Assembly (NCBI GenBank): GCA_948567375.1
Contig: OX419758.1
Coordinates: 44,769,001-44,833,000, forward strand
Length of the DNA stretch: 64,000 nt
Source of the DNA: Lunularia cruciata
Lineage: Eukaryota > Streptophyta > Marchantiopsida > Lunulariales > Lunulariaceae
Direction of reading: 5' to 3'
The position numbers and the translations under genes are program-made. The notes beneath the pieces are model-generated. The model saw only the letters and a list, made by a program, of their open reading frames with translations. It searched no databases and had not been told where the DNA came from. How positions within the stretch are numbered: position 1 is the first letter of the stretch; each line of letters begins with the position of its first letter. Below are positions 42,966-55,301 of this stretch, piece by piece.

Positions 42966-44840
42966 CCTTTGTTTCTTGTGCTTTGGTTTTCCTTGACTTC
43001 TCATTGTGTTGGTTTCTTATTATTTAATTTTCCCATAGCTTATCACTTGTCATCTTTGTGTTATCTTGCATGAAAATTTGCATCCACTTGCTGTCTTGTA
43101 TGTCACTTAGCGGTTATAGGGCCACTTGTGTTAGTTCTTGGGGTTCTTACTTTAAGGTGTGGCATGGCTAATGTTGGGGAGTCTTGGGAGGAAGGGCAGA
43201 GAAGGTTGTTGGGAGTTTTGGATTCTTTCTCTAGGAGTGTTGTCATGTTGTGGTTTGCATAACTAGTGAAAAGAGAGTTTAGTGTGGTTTATCTCCATAT
43301 TATTGAAGTAGATTGTAAAACAAATCCTACGGCCATGTGAGCAATCTATGTACATGTATAAAACTTGCCACATTGGTTGTGGTCTTTTTTTCTTTGAGGG
43401 ATCTTATGTATATTGATGGTGGAGAGTTGATAGAGAGGTGTGTGTTTTTAGTTTTAGGAGTCTCGAATGAGAGCAAGACATGGGAAGTGAGACTTGTAGG
43501 AGAGCATGGGCACTAGAGCATCAAAGGAATCACTTGAGCATGAGATGTCTTGTGCTCCTGATCTTCCACTCCTAATCCTTTTCTCATTAGGCTTCAGATT
43601 TTACATGATGATGAACTTTGGGGTTGGATGGTAGTGCAATTCAGGCCTACAATCATGGAGTTGATGAGACTAATTCCAGATCCAATTTTTCTTCTTGTGC
43701 TTACTTATGAGCAAGTCTAGGACTTGATAATCCTTGTGCTCTTATAGATGGAGAAGAACTTAATCTCATTCAATGGCTTCAAGTTGGAGTTGTGTGGTCC
43801 ATTTGGCAAAAAGGAGAACCAACAAAATGACAAGAATTCAAGTGATGGGGTCCCAAGAGGAAGACTCTAGAGAGTTTTTACCATCAAAGGACTTAAGAGA
43901 AACCATTCAATAAAAAAAGACCCTAACTAGAGAGAGGATCTAACAGCTACAATTTGAAGATAGAAAATAGTGATTTGAGTAGATTGTCAAGGAGATATGA
44001 TCAATTAAATTGAGGGGATAGCATTCATAATTAGGTGCACAAATTGGAAAATTTGGGGATACTTGTGAGACATTTTCATAATCTGCCAACGGGATTGGAA
44101 AAAAGATAGAGTTTTTATAGTGTAGAGCACAAGAAATTTTCGTTTTGAATTAATCTCAAATCAGATCTAGTTGATTGAAGTTGGAGCTTTTGGGAAGTAA
44201 GGTGTTGGAGATGAGCTGATGATCAGGTTTGGAGTTTTGGACACTCCTCAAGTTATAGTTATAATCACCTCATGAAAATTTCTAATATTTCTAGTAGTTA
44301 GGGTTTGAACCTTTGTGAAAAGGTTTATGTGAATTCCTCAAATAGAGAATTCAAGATCTTGGATCAAGCATACCTGGGTCTATGGAGCTCACAAGTTAGC
44401 CCAACTCAAGAATTGATCCATACCTAGGGATTGGGGTTGTATTAGGTCATCAAAATCTGTAGGGATTTAGAAAAAAGCACAAATAGTTGCTGCAAAAAAT
44501 TTGGTTGGCTTTGGGTCCATGGAGAGTGAAACCTAATGTAACAAGTTCTACTAAAAACACTATCGTAAGCTCGGTAGAGCATTTCTATCTTCAATCATGA
44601 TGAATATCAATTCTACTATTTTTGTGACTATGATTGAGGATTTTAGGTGATTGGAGTATTCCTTAGGATTAATTGTACCTCTAATTCATAAATTTGGAGG
44701 AAGTTGGAAAAAACCAAAAGCAAACCCTCAATTAGGGATTTCAAAATAAGGGTGGAAATTACAAAAAACTAGCCAAGTTTGAAAGCTTGTCATAGGAGCT
44801 ATAATGATTAGATTGTTGCTTTCTTCATGCCATTGGAAAG
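42966..44840. other. Unrecognised non-coding DNA
   Basis: No reading frame over about 60 codons resembles a known protein on either strand. A TATA-like GTATAAAACTT is at about 43356. It may be part of the E LTR or other decayed repeats. Confidence 0.4.
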
Positions 44841-44841
44841 A

Positions 44842-46074
44842 TTATCTTATAGGATTTTTATTTAGCCTTAGATAATTCATGTGAGATGCCTCGTATTGAG
44901 TGATATGTTTGACAACTTTGTCCAAGGAAGTTACATTCCTCTCCTTGGCAAAGATACAAATCTCTGGTGATAGTCCTCCCAAGAACCAGGTAATGGCTTG
45001 GGCATTAGAGTAACCTACCACACCGGACTGCTTCAAGACTCGGTTGAACAGAGCCATGAACCACTCAAAGTGGTCTCTCAACTTCTCCTTCTTTCATTGG
45101 TCCAAATCATGAAGTGCCACAAAGAGACTTGTATCATAGTCAACTTCCCAGAATAGTTCCAAAAAGTTGTTTCTCAAATCTGCCCAGTCCGTGTGCGCAA
45201 CCCCTTTTGGGTTATATGGGTGTACCAGCTCCAAGCTTTCTTGCGGAGCAGACTTGGGAAAGTATGTAGACATTCTGAAGAGTCATGCTCCTTATTGGCA
45301 AAGGAGATGACTTTGAATTCTTTGATGAATTTGTCTGGATCTTTGTCTTGTTCTATCCCCTTGTACTTTTGATAGGCATGTTGGGTGATAGGTAGCAAAA
45401 TCATGATTTGACTCTAAGGAATTGGCTGAGGTACAGTTAAACTTGATGGACCCAAAGAACTGGCTAGTATTGAAGTAGTGTTACGAGCCCATGGGTTCTA
45501 GTTGGTCAAGTTCAACATGGGGTCTTCTTTGATAGTTACTTCTTCTATGATTGTGTTGACTTCAACCAGAGTAGAAGGAAGAGTTTCAACACCCTCGGAA
45601 TGTTCTTGAAAATTCCTTTGAGCCAATCAAGGAATTGTGTGTAGAAGATGTTTGCACTCTTCTTCCGTCAAACTTCATGCTATCTTTTCACAAATAAATT
45701 CTTTTATTTACTCAACTTCCTTGGCAGCTTTTGGGGAAGTTTGGTGTATTGGGTCATAGAGAATATGTATGCCCGCTTGAACCTTTCTTCTTTTTGGAAT
45801 TGGGAGATGCAAAGTAGTCGTGCCACCCAACTTCACGTTTCTTTTGTTCGAGTCTTGCAAGGATTCTTGAACTTCATGAAGGAGTTGTAAATCCAATGCC
45901 TCTCTTTTGGCTTGGTCTAAATTGATATGGCCCTTCTGACATTTTTCCTCTTCAAATTGCAAAGTTTGTCTTTGAGCTCTCTCTTCTTGTTGTTCACTCA
46001 ATCTAGACATTCATGTTGATTTGACACCCAGTTTCAAAATTGGCTTTGTATTCTTCCACTTCCGAGATTTGTAT
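44842..46074 (-). pseudogene. GL7 gag (partial)
   Basis: Follows the PBS on the minus strand. 46010-45708: MSRLSEQQEERAQRQTLQFE, a charged N-terminus. 45404-45174: ITQHAYQKYKGIEQDKDPDK, FANKEHDSSECLHTFPSLLR, KAWSWYTHIT, the capsid W-W core. 45081-44842: FEWFMALFNRVL, QAITWFLGGLSPEICIFAKE, IEASHMNYLRLNKNPIR-type end. Typical plant gypsy Gag; sequence stops near 44850 and no pol follows, so the element is truncated. Confidence 0.8.
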
Positions 46075-46091
46075 CCCCGGCAGTGGTGCCA
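46075..46091 (-). other. GL7 primer-binding site
   Basis: Minus strand TGGCACCACTGCCGGGG, 7 nt inside the TTGTCACA end of the giant LTR. Starts with TGG and resembles the TGGCGCCGTTGCCGGGGA class. It proves that the TGTGACAACCC end is the inner (U5) end of an LTR. tRNA not assigned. Confidence 0.85.
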
Positions 46092-46894
46092 AAAATCATG
46101 TGACAACCCAGGAAATGTCACTTTTGTGGTAATTGGGTAAGTAAAGTTTGTTCCCATTGAGATGCAATTCAAAAATGTCCAAATACAAAGCAAAGTAACC
46201 AAATTAATTCTTCTTGGCTGTGTCTTTAATCTCTTAGGTAGAAACAACACCCAAAAGAGAGCAACAAGCACTACTCACAGTCTTGTCTCAAATTAATACT
46301 TCTTAATCACAAATCCATCAAATTCTATCCAAACAATCTTGATTGCGATGATTCAATCTCTCTTGAAAATTGCACTTCACTTCAAAACAACTTTGCCTCA
46401 GAATTGTGTTCCATCCCTCTACTAAAGGCACAACTTCTTTGATCAAAATTGCTTCGCATCAACATTGCACTGCACTCACCAATGTAGAATACTACCAACA
46501 CAACGATTCCTCTCAGATCTATCAAGGCATTGCTTTGATTGCACTTCACTCAGGATCAAACACACAAAATAAAGATCAAGGCTACATAATCCAACATCCA
46601 ACAAACACATTGACTTGCACTTCAGAATTCTCCACACACTCACAAACACAACATTGATACTCAAAATTAAGCTCAAGCAACAAGCACTACTTCACATCAT
46701 TTTTCTTTATCTATACTCAAAATTATGAGCATTGAACAACAACATAATGCAAATGCTTCCTTTAAATAGGCAAAGCTCTTCAACAATTATCTAACTAATA
46801 TACCATTTCCTAACAACTTTTACCAACCTACAAATCCAAAATGAGAATACGCCTCTTCATATTTTCCTCTTCATATCTCATAACTATTGCTACT

Positions 46895-49800
46895 CCGACC
46901 CGATGTCTAGTTCTTCTTTGGCTTCCAAACCCAAAGTAACTCCACTTACTACTCTATCCTCAGGTTTTACAACTACTAACTCTTCTATCAATTCTAACAC
47001 ATCTTCCTCCTAATCTACATCTCCTGTCATGGGAAATCTACATACATCTTCTTCTTGCAACCCATCCTTCTCTAATATCTCCAATGGCAACTCCAAAGCC
47101 ATTTGTACTCCTACCTCTTCTACTTTGGGTTTGACTCTACATCCTTCTGAAGTTTATCTTCTTCTAACTTCACTAAATCTAATTGAACTGTGATATTGTC
47201 TTCCACTTCTAATATCTTCCTATCTACACATGAGTTCTGAGACTAATCAGTAATGCATTTAAATCCTTATTCTTTGCATTTCTTCTCCTCGTCTCCAGCA
47301 CCAACAATCTTACCTCGTGCAATAATGTTTCTTCAACTCTTATACTGGCTTCAATACTCAACATTGCATTCATCTTCATTACTATCTCCTTCAATGGCCC
47401 AAGCCTCATCCTTCTCTCATGTTCCCTATCCACGTGGCAGTCTCCTTGGTACATTGCTAGTTCTGCCTCAAACTCAACTTTCACATTCTCCTTCTCCTTC
47501 TCTTTTTGCACTATCTTCTCTTCCAGATTACAAAGTAGTTCCCGCATTCTTTCTTCTTCTCTATACCGCACAGTTAACTCTCTTTGCCTGAATTGCTTCT
47601 TCTCTTCTACACTATGAATCACTCTATTGAGTTCTTGCTCCTTCTCTCCTTCTCTTGCCATAGCATGGATGACTTCTATTCAAGAATTAGCAAACTGCTG
47701 CTTCAAATTTTCATACTCAGCTATATGTCTTTCCTTGGCTATGACATTCTGTTTGATTATTCTATCTTTACTCCGCACTTCTCTTTAAATTTTCAATTAA
47801 CTTATTCTATATTGCAACTACTTGTAGTATCTCCTTTTGCTCCTCTCCTTGAGTTATACTCTCCTTCAACTCCAAGTTTTCTACTTCTAACCACTCCAGC
47901 ACCTGGCAAGCAATTTTTAAACTCAAGATACTCCAGCTGCATTTCTTTCTTCTTCTTCTCCATCTTCATGAGCAATGGGTAGACAATCTCCCTTAGATAC
48001 TCCACCTCTCTGTGACAAACCGACAAATATCACTTTTGTGGTAATCAGGTAAGTAAAGTTTGTTCCTACAGAGATACTATTTAGAATTGGTCAAATACAA
48101 AGCAAACAGTAACAATGTAGTTCATCTTGAGTTCCTCTTTAATCTCTTAGGTAGAAACTACACCCAAAAGAGAGTAACAAGCTCACAAGCTTGACAACTT
48201 GCCACAAATCTACACACCCATAATCACAACATATCAAATTCTGTCCAAACAAATCTTGATTGTGATGATTTAGATTCTCCCAAAGATGGCACTTCACTAC
48301 AAAATGACTTTGCTTCAGAACTATGTTCCACCCCTCCATTGAAGGCACAATTTCCTTGATCAAAATTACTTCACATCAACACTATGCTGCACTCACAAAT
48401 GCAAAATACTACCAACACTACAATTCCTCTCAGATTTGTCAAGGCATTGCTCTGATTGCACTTCACTCAAGATCAAACACACAAAATGAAGATCAAGCTG
48501 CAGAATCCAACATCCAACAAACACATTGATTTGCACTTTGAAATTCTCCACACACTCACAAACACACACAGAGTTGATACTTGGAATTAAGATCAAGCGA
48601 CGAGCATTGAAATTGGCACTTTGCTTTATCTATCTTCAGAAATATAAATACTGAACAACATTTCAATGCGAATGCTCCCCTTAAATAGTAAAGCAATTAA
48701 TAGTTAACTTCCTAATGTACCACTTCCTAACAACTTTTCCTATGTGCAGATCTGAAATGACAAACCACCTCTTCATATCTACCTCTTTAGATCTCAAAAC
48801 TGTTTCTACTCTGATCCAATGTCAATTACTTCATCGGCTTCCAAACCCAATGATCTTTCAATCACTTCTCCTTCTTCCTTTCTTCCTCCAATTCATTACA
48901 ATACATTTGGAGCTTGTCTTCAAATTCAGCCTTCAATGCCTCCTTCTCTCTCCAATTCATAAAGATTTGCTCCTCTACTACCTACACCAATCCTTGCAAT
49001 TGATCTTCTTCCCTACTGCACTCTACTAACTCTTGCTGCTAGGCTTGATCTTTCTCAATGGCCTTCTTCTTGAGACTCTCCAACTCCTGCTCCATCACCA
49101 CTGTACTTGCTTTCAAGTGGATTAACTCTACTCAGACATCTGCAATTTCCTCCTTCAACACTGCCACTAATGCAGTCATCTCCTTTGCCTCCTTGAGACT
49201 CTTTACTAGATCCTCCCTCATCACTTCAAAGTGCTTACTCCAAAGAACCTCCTCAACCCAAAGTTCTACTCCCATCTCCACCTTCATCAACTTACTTTGC
49301 AACAATGAGGTTTCTGCACTCCAGGTCTTCACTACGGCCAACTCATTGTGCACCTCAAGATTGGCACTTACCATCTCCATCTTCTTCTATTGTACGAATA
49401 CCAACAGCGGACATACTACTTTTGACAGATACTCCACTCCTTCGCACTTCTTGTCATCAGCTTGGCCTTTGTGTTCTAACCACTCTACCTCTTGCCCCTT
49501 GCCCCAAAGTTGCAATCTTTGTACTTTCAAGGTTTCTTCATTTGAGCGTTCCTCCTCTTCCATGGCAACTTTATTGGGCCCCACCTTGGCTGTAGCCATA
49601 ACGTTCTTGCCCTTGGCAGTTTGGGATCATGCCACAATTTCCTCTTCCTTCTTCTTCTCACTTCCTCATTCAATCATCAAAACTTTGGGACTCGGCTTCC
49701 TTGCCCCCACCATTAGCCTTCATGTTTGCTGAACCTCCGCCTTGCCTTCACTATCACTGCTTGATTCTTCACTTTGCAGCATGAACTCCTCTTCTTCTCT

Positions 49801-52240
49801 TGACATTTCTTCCTTTGATCTAGTTTCTCCTTCCGACTCTTCTTTCAATTCCGGTGTGGCTTCTTTTGTCTTCACCATCACTACCGTTGGGTTAAGCTTT
49901 GGCACTTTTTGGGGCTGGACTATCACAATACAACTCTCGGGCTTGGCTCTCTTTCTAGCCCTTGAAATATCAATAGCTACAATTTTCTCCTTCCCACTCT
50001 TCTTGTAGTACTCATCCCCGTCTTGCACTCTCTCCATATAATATCGCTCTCTTCCCCTTGTTCTTTGGTCCATCCTTGCAATTGCTCACTATGATTTCTA
50101 CCATGAATCTTGGATAACTAAAGTTCCAGTTCCAAGCCAGGAACGTGATACAAAGTCTCATCAAGACTTTGATCCGTGCTATTACTTCTAACCTACAAAT
50201 TGCAAGCCCCCTCACCATACTCTACTTTCTCACTTTTGGGGTCATTGTGTGCTTCCTCACCTTCTTCTTGTGGAAGATCATTCCCGAGATCCTAACCCAC
50301 TCCTCTTCCTACAAAATTGCAATTTGCATTACTTTGGGTCAACTCTAAATAGGGACAGGGTAGCAACTGGACACAACACTACTTCCTTGCACAACTTGTG
50401 ATTTTATAGTCCTGCACCAATCGGTCATTCTTTAGTTGCTCCTCCTCTCTAGCTTCCAATTCGGTGAAGTTGTTTCTTGTCACTATCAAGAACATCTTGA
50501 TTCTTAGGTCATTACTTTCTTCCCACTTACTTTCTTGATTGGGCCGACTTTGAAGAAGTTTGTTACAGGTTCTTTGGATCAGACCACACTGCTCAATACA
50601 AAGTCTTGCCTTCTTTTTCTTTGTCTTCATGTCTCCTTTGATCTTGACCCAAGGTTGATTTTGGGTTTACTCCAAACACACACTTCTTCTTATTTCTTTG
50701 CCATTCAGCCCACTTTAGGCTTTATCCATGTGCTTCTTCTTCAAATTTTCCTAAAACTATACAAAACAAAAAAGAATTTGGGTACCACACCCTCTAGTCT
50801 GGTCCCTTCTTCTTGTGGGCTTTTCTCCTTCTTCACTCCTTCTTTGCCTAACACTCTTTTTCTCAATCGGAGTTGTCTAATTGGAATTGATTTCTTGCTT
50901 CCTGAACTCTCACTCTCCATTTCTCTCATTTGACTTGGCCCCGCCTCATGCATTGTGCTTCTTCTTGATCTGATACCTTTTTGGATGATAACCTTCTCCT
51001 CCAATTTCTTTGGAACTTCCTTTTCTTCTTTCTGGTTATCTTTGTCTGCCATTTCCAGCTTTCCATCTTCTCCCTCTAGTACTGGCTGCATCTCCACTCC
51101 ATCCTCACTCTTGCTACTTGCTTCACCACTTTGCAACATGAGTTTGGGTTCCTCTTTTCTCTCCAAGTCTTTTGACTTGTACTCGGCCTCACCTTTTGAT
51201 TCTTCCGATGATGACGTTATTACCACCATGTCTTTCTTCAAGTTCACTTTCCTAGTCTTTTATGGTCTCATGGCCACCACTTCTTCTTTGGGTCAACTCC
51301 TCTTCTTTGACTTTAGAGCACTACTCACCAATCTCACACTCTGCCCCGTCTATGCATAGTACTCATCACTGCTTCTAATTTGAAGAATGTACTAGTTGCT
51401 CAACCGCATTAGCATCTCTCCTCAAGTTGGGATGGGAGCGTGACACCTTCTTGTGTCACTCCGCCATATTCAGTAGATTCAATCCCAAGTAAAAATGGGT
51501 TGCAAATGGCACAATGTAGTGTGGAGGTGTCTTATCTCATATATTCCACACCATTTGTCTAATGTGTTGATGAAAGCAGTTTGCCCAATTGATGGGTTCC
51601 CAAAAAACATCTTATGGAAAAACACCACTTGGTGTTTTTTCACATAAGCGGTTTGCTCCAGCTTGAAGGTGGCCATCATTGCTCCTATAATGCCTCTCCT
51701 TACAAGGTCCTTATCACTCTCAACCTTATATCCATTCTTCGTGCATTTTGAAGAAAAGGTGTCTCTTACTTCTTGGGTTTCTTTAGCCACCTCTCCTCCC
51801 CCAAGAATGTGGCTCCTTGCTCCTCACCCATCTCTCTTCCAAGTACTAACCTCCAATCCAACTCTGTCTATCAAGCAGATTTCCTCTCTTACCTTTTGCC
51901 TTGGGTCCATCCAGACACTTACTTTCTATTATCCCGGTCATGAAACCTAGAAAGCTAAGGTTCTAGTTCCATGCAAGAAATGTGATCTGAAGCCTGCTCA
52001 AGACTTTGATCTTGGCAATTATTTAACCTCCAAATTGCATGATTTCTCATTGCAAATTCTGAGTTCTTCTTTCCACCTCCCATCTTACTCTTGTCCACTC
52101 TAGGCTGGTGACAACTCTTCCGCCTAATTCTCAGACTGACAATCCTGACTTCCTCTTGATGCACAAATACATCCTTACTACAATCTCTTTTCCATGATCT
52201 CCCTTAGGACAACTTCTTAATGGCAATGGGAAGTTACTTG
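46895..52240 (-). pseudogene. GL7 LTR-encoded coiled-coil protein (type I), split by GL8
   Basis: TATAAGAT at 52271-52278; N-terminus 52164-51479 (MGGGKKNSEFAMRNHAIWRL, TKNGYKVESDKDLVRRGIIG, AMMATFKLEQTAYVKKHQVV); acidic and basic middle 51247-50800 (SEESKGEAEYKSKDLERKEE, SSKSEDGVE, RSRRSTMHEAGPS); GL8 at 48011-50789; coiled coil 48010-47224 (EQELNRVIHSVEEKKQF, LHEVRLLVLETRRRNAKNKD); tail to about 46900. Frames broken repeatedly. Confidence 0.8.
48011..50789 (-). mobile_element. GL8: solo giant LTR, internally deleted (type II)
   Basis: TGTGACAAACC...GGGTACCACA, target duplication CTCTC (48006-48010) / CCCTC (50790-50794), inside the GL7 ORF. 2779 bp: about 460 bp are missing from the N-terminal domain (KNKGKR joins to YYMERVQDGDEYY near 50060) and about 0.6 kb from the coiled coil near 48880. 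ORF pieces: 50218-50012, 50073-49720 (RARKRAKPES basic patch; SREEEEFMLQSEESSSDSEG), 49599-49132. TATA at 50400-50408. Confidence 0.86.
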
Positions 52241-52669
52241 TCATTCTTCCTCTCTTTGTTCAAATCCCAAATCTTATAGTAGTACATCTCTTCATTCTCT
52301 CTTCACTTTAAGCTTCTACCAAGAAATCACACCTTTTGCATGCTCCTGTCAATGTCAATTTTCCCCCACTCATAGGCTAGCCACTTTTGTGTGTGGTACC
52401 TTCTTGAATGTCCAACCCTAAAGGAAAGTTGTTACACTATCCTTGCCTCAGGTTGAGCGCCCCAAGATAAAGTTTCCTTACATTGGGTTGATTTCTGATA
52501 GGACCAATCCAAGTACTTTGCTTTCTAACATGAAGTCACTTTGCTTTGGGTAACAACCCAAAGAAACTATTCTTCACTTTCTGATGCAATAAAGGTACAA
52601 GACAACTTTGTCTATACACTTCTTCTTCAAAATATGATGAATTTTTTTTTTAAATGTAGGTACTACAAT

Positions 52670-53300
52670 ACAAGCCTTTTGGGACACTAGACAAGGAGGA
52701 ACTAGTACTCTACAAGAATCACACGTCCTCACCAAGTAGCATTGAAGCCAACTCATCCCACTTAGGAAGTGGCTCTCAAGTAGAATTCAATATCACAGTA
52801 GTTTGGTGTAGGACCTTATAGCATATTTCAAATTTATACAATTGGATCAATTACAACCTTCTCATGGCAAGTTGATCCATTAGGTTCTGCATGTGGTACA
52901 CATAATTATTAATGCACATTGAGCCTTTCTTAGCCATATTGAATTGTTATAGTAATTGCAATTTCCTAGCATTTGTTCCAAACTAAAACAAATTGGCTAG
53001 AGCATCCCATGCCATCTTGGGCAAAGTGAGGTCCTAAATGTGACCTATCATTGATGATGAAACAAACAATGAAATGTAATGGAGTGCTTGCAATGATCAA
53101 GGTGCCTATGTTGCATGTGTTGCTTCCAATGTTGCATCACCAATTGTCACAATCATTAATGTCTCCTCCTTTATCAAAAGACTATGTAACCTTTGACCCC
53201 ATAGGAACATATGCATGAAAAATTACCAAAAGGTCCAATTGAGCTTGTCAAGCTTCTCTCTAGTGAACAGTCTCATAAACTCTGCCATTGCTACAATCAT
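52670..53300 (-). pseudogene. Ty1/copia gag remnant
   Basis: One minus-strand frame from ATG 53300 to the GL7 junction, about 210 codons without frameshift but with some eight stops. KLDKLNWTFW is the copia xLxxxNYxxW start; ALHYISLFVSSSMIGHI, LTLPKMAWDALANLF, GTNARKLQLL, MAKKGSMCINNYVYHMQNLM and LPKWDELASMLLGED follow the order of the copia gag (UBN2-type) domain. Several stops sit where the family has Gln (TAG, TAA for CAG, CAA). Confidence 0.82.
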
Positions 53301-54090
53301 AGAATTGTAGCACTCATACTCACGAGAACAATCAAGAAATGTATAAGAAATTAGGTAGGTTGATGATATGGACCAAACAAGTAATGCTTATATCAATGGC
53401 ACATATCTTGACCCATAGAGTCTAGAAAACACTATGGAAATTGACTTTGCTTAATATTGTAGTGGAAAATACATAATAGCTCCAATTGACCTAAAATTTC
53501 CATAGGGACACAAATACTAAATTTTGCCTTAATTTTAGCTGATTTTTGCTAACTTTAGAATGACTAATTTTCACAAAGTGTTGTCAAAATGACCAATTTC
53601 TTCCCCAAAAAATGTGTTTAGATCAAAGCGGACCATGAGAGAGTGCAAGGGCACACATGGAAGATAAGCAAAAATGAATGAAGCGAGGGTACTCCTCCCA
53701 TGTATATATAGTATACATTTTTATCCAAAACCATAATAGAACTATATAGAGAGAACTAAGTCATTATGAGCTTAGGTTAGTATCAACTTGGGGTAGTATA
53801 GGTTTCTACAAATGGATCCTTACAATGTAGCAAATTTGGAAGGAAATGTCTTTGAAACTTGAATGACTAGGTGGAGAGTACAAAGATATTATGCCTAAAT
53901 CCAAAGAAACGGAGCAATCCTTATGTTTGTGAGGATGGTTACAATTGAGAAGAGTGTATGTAAAGCACACCTTTTTGCAAAAGTTGCAATTTTTTTTCAT
54001 TTTACTTCTCTTTTATGAAAGAAGAGCAAGTTTATTTCATGTTTAGGAGAAGAAACCTCTTTTATGGGTATTCTTTGAATTTCATGTGTT
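53301..54090. other. Unrecognised non-coding DNA upstream of copia gag
   Basis: AT-rich, no supportable ORF. On the minus strand a TATATATAC box lies near 53705-53715; this could be the leader or LTR of the copia remnant, but no TGGTATCAGAGC PBS or LTR end was found. Confidence 0.35.
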
Positions 54091-55301
54091 GTGACAACCC
54101 GGCAAATATCACTTTTGCTGTAATCAGGTAAAGTTCATTCCCGTAGAGACACAATTCAGAATTGGTCAAATACAAAGCAAAGTAACACTTTATTTCTTCT
54201 TGGTTGGGTCTTTAATCTCTCAGGTAGAAACCACACCCAAAAGAGAGTAACAAGCATTGACTCGTAGTCTTGTCACAAATTAACACTCTTTAATCACAAC
54301 TCCAACAAATCTTTCCAAAAAATCTTGACTGTGATGATTCAAGCTTTCCCAAAAATTGCACTTTATTGCAAAATGACTTCACCTCAGAATTGTGTTCCAC
54401 CCCTCCACTGAAGGCACAACTTCCTCAATCAAAATTGCTTCACATCAACTTTTTGTTGCACTCACAAATGCCAAATACTACCAACACTAAAATTCCTCTC
54501 AGATCTATCAAGGCATTGCTCCGATCCGATGTCAACCTTGTCATCAGCTTTCAACCTCGATGATCCCTTGATAATTTCACCAACCTCCGGTCTATCTAAT
54601 TCTACTTCTAACTCTTCTATTTCTATAATTTCTTCACTACCAACTACAATTGAGGTCTCAGGATATCATTCCAACTCTTTATCTCTTGACCCACTCTCCT
54701 CTAAAGTTCAGATAATAACTTTGAAGACAACTATACTCCTACATCTCTTACTTTGGGTCTTCATACTTCTTGTACCTCACTAAGAATTTTAGCTAACTCC
54801 ATTCTAACAAGATCGAGTCTAAGACACACATTGTCTCCCACCTCTAACATCTTCCTATCTACACAATCTCGTAGAAAAATTAATAGGTTATTCAATTTCA
54901 TGTCCTTTGCCTTCCTCTTATGCGTCTCTTGCACTAACAACCTCAACTCATGCAATCTCGCCTCTTTGAGTTTACATTCAACTTCCGTGCTCAACATGGC
55001 CTTGATTTCATTCACAACTCCTTCTACTTCATTAGCTTCTCCTACAATTGTAAGCTTCTCCTTCTTCCTTTCTTCCTCCAATCCACTATGATACATCTAA
55101 AGCTTGTCTTTAAATTCAGCCTTCAATGCCGCCTTCTCCCTCAGATTCACAGAGATTTGCTCTCTTGCTACTCGCACCAATCCCTTGCAACCAATCTTCT
55201 TCTTTGTTGCACTCCACTAACTCTCATTGCCTAGCTTGATCTTTCTCTATTGCCTTCTTCTTGAGACTCTCCAACTCTTGCTCCATCACCACAATAATTG
55301 C

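Larger units (their letters stand above)
46099..52669 (-). mobile_element. GL7 5' giant LTR (type I), with nested GL8
   Basis: TGTGACAACCC at 46099 beside the PBS; TGTAGTACCTACA (minus) at 52669. Without GL8 and its duplication the LTR is about 3787 bp, matching GL1, GL2 and GL3. Inserted in a copia gag; right flank ATACA (52670-52674). Confidence 0.9.

Noticed and set aside
53700-53715. TATATATA box as a host promoter near 53.7 kb
   Set aside because: No ORF or conserved transcript structure downstream on the right strand except the decayed copia gag.
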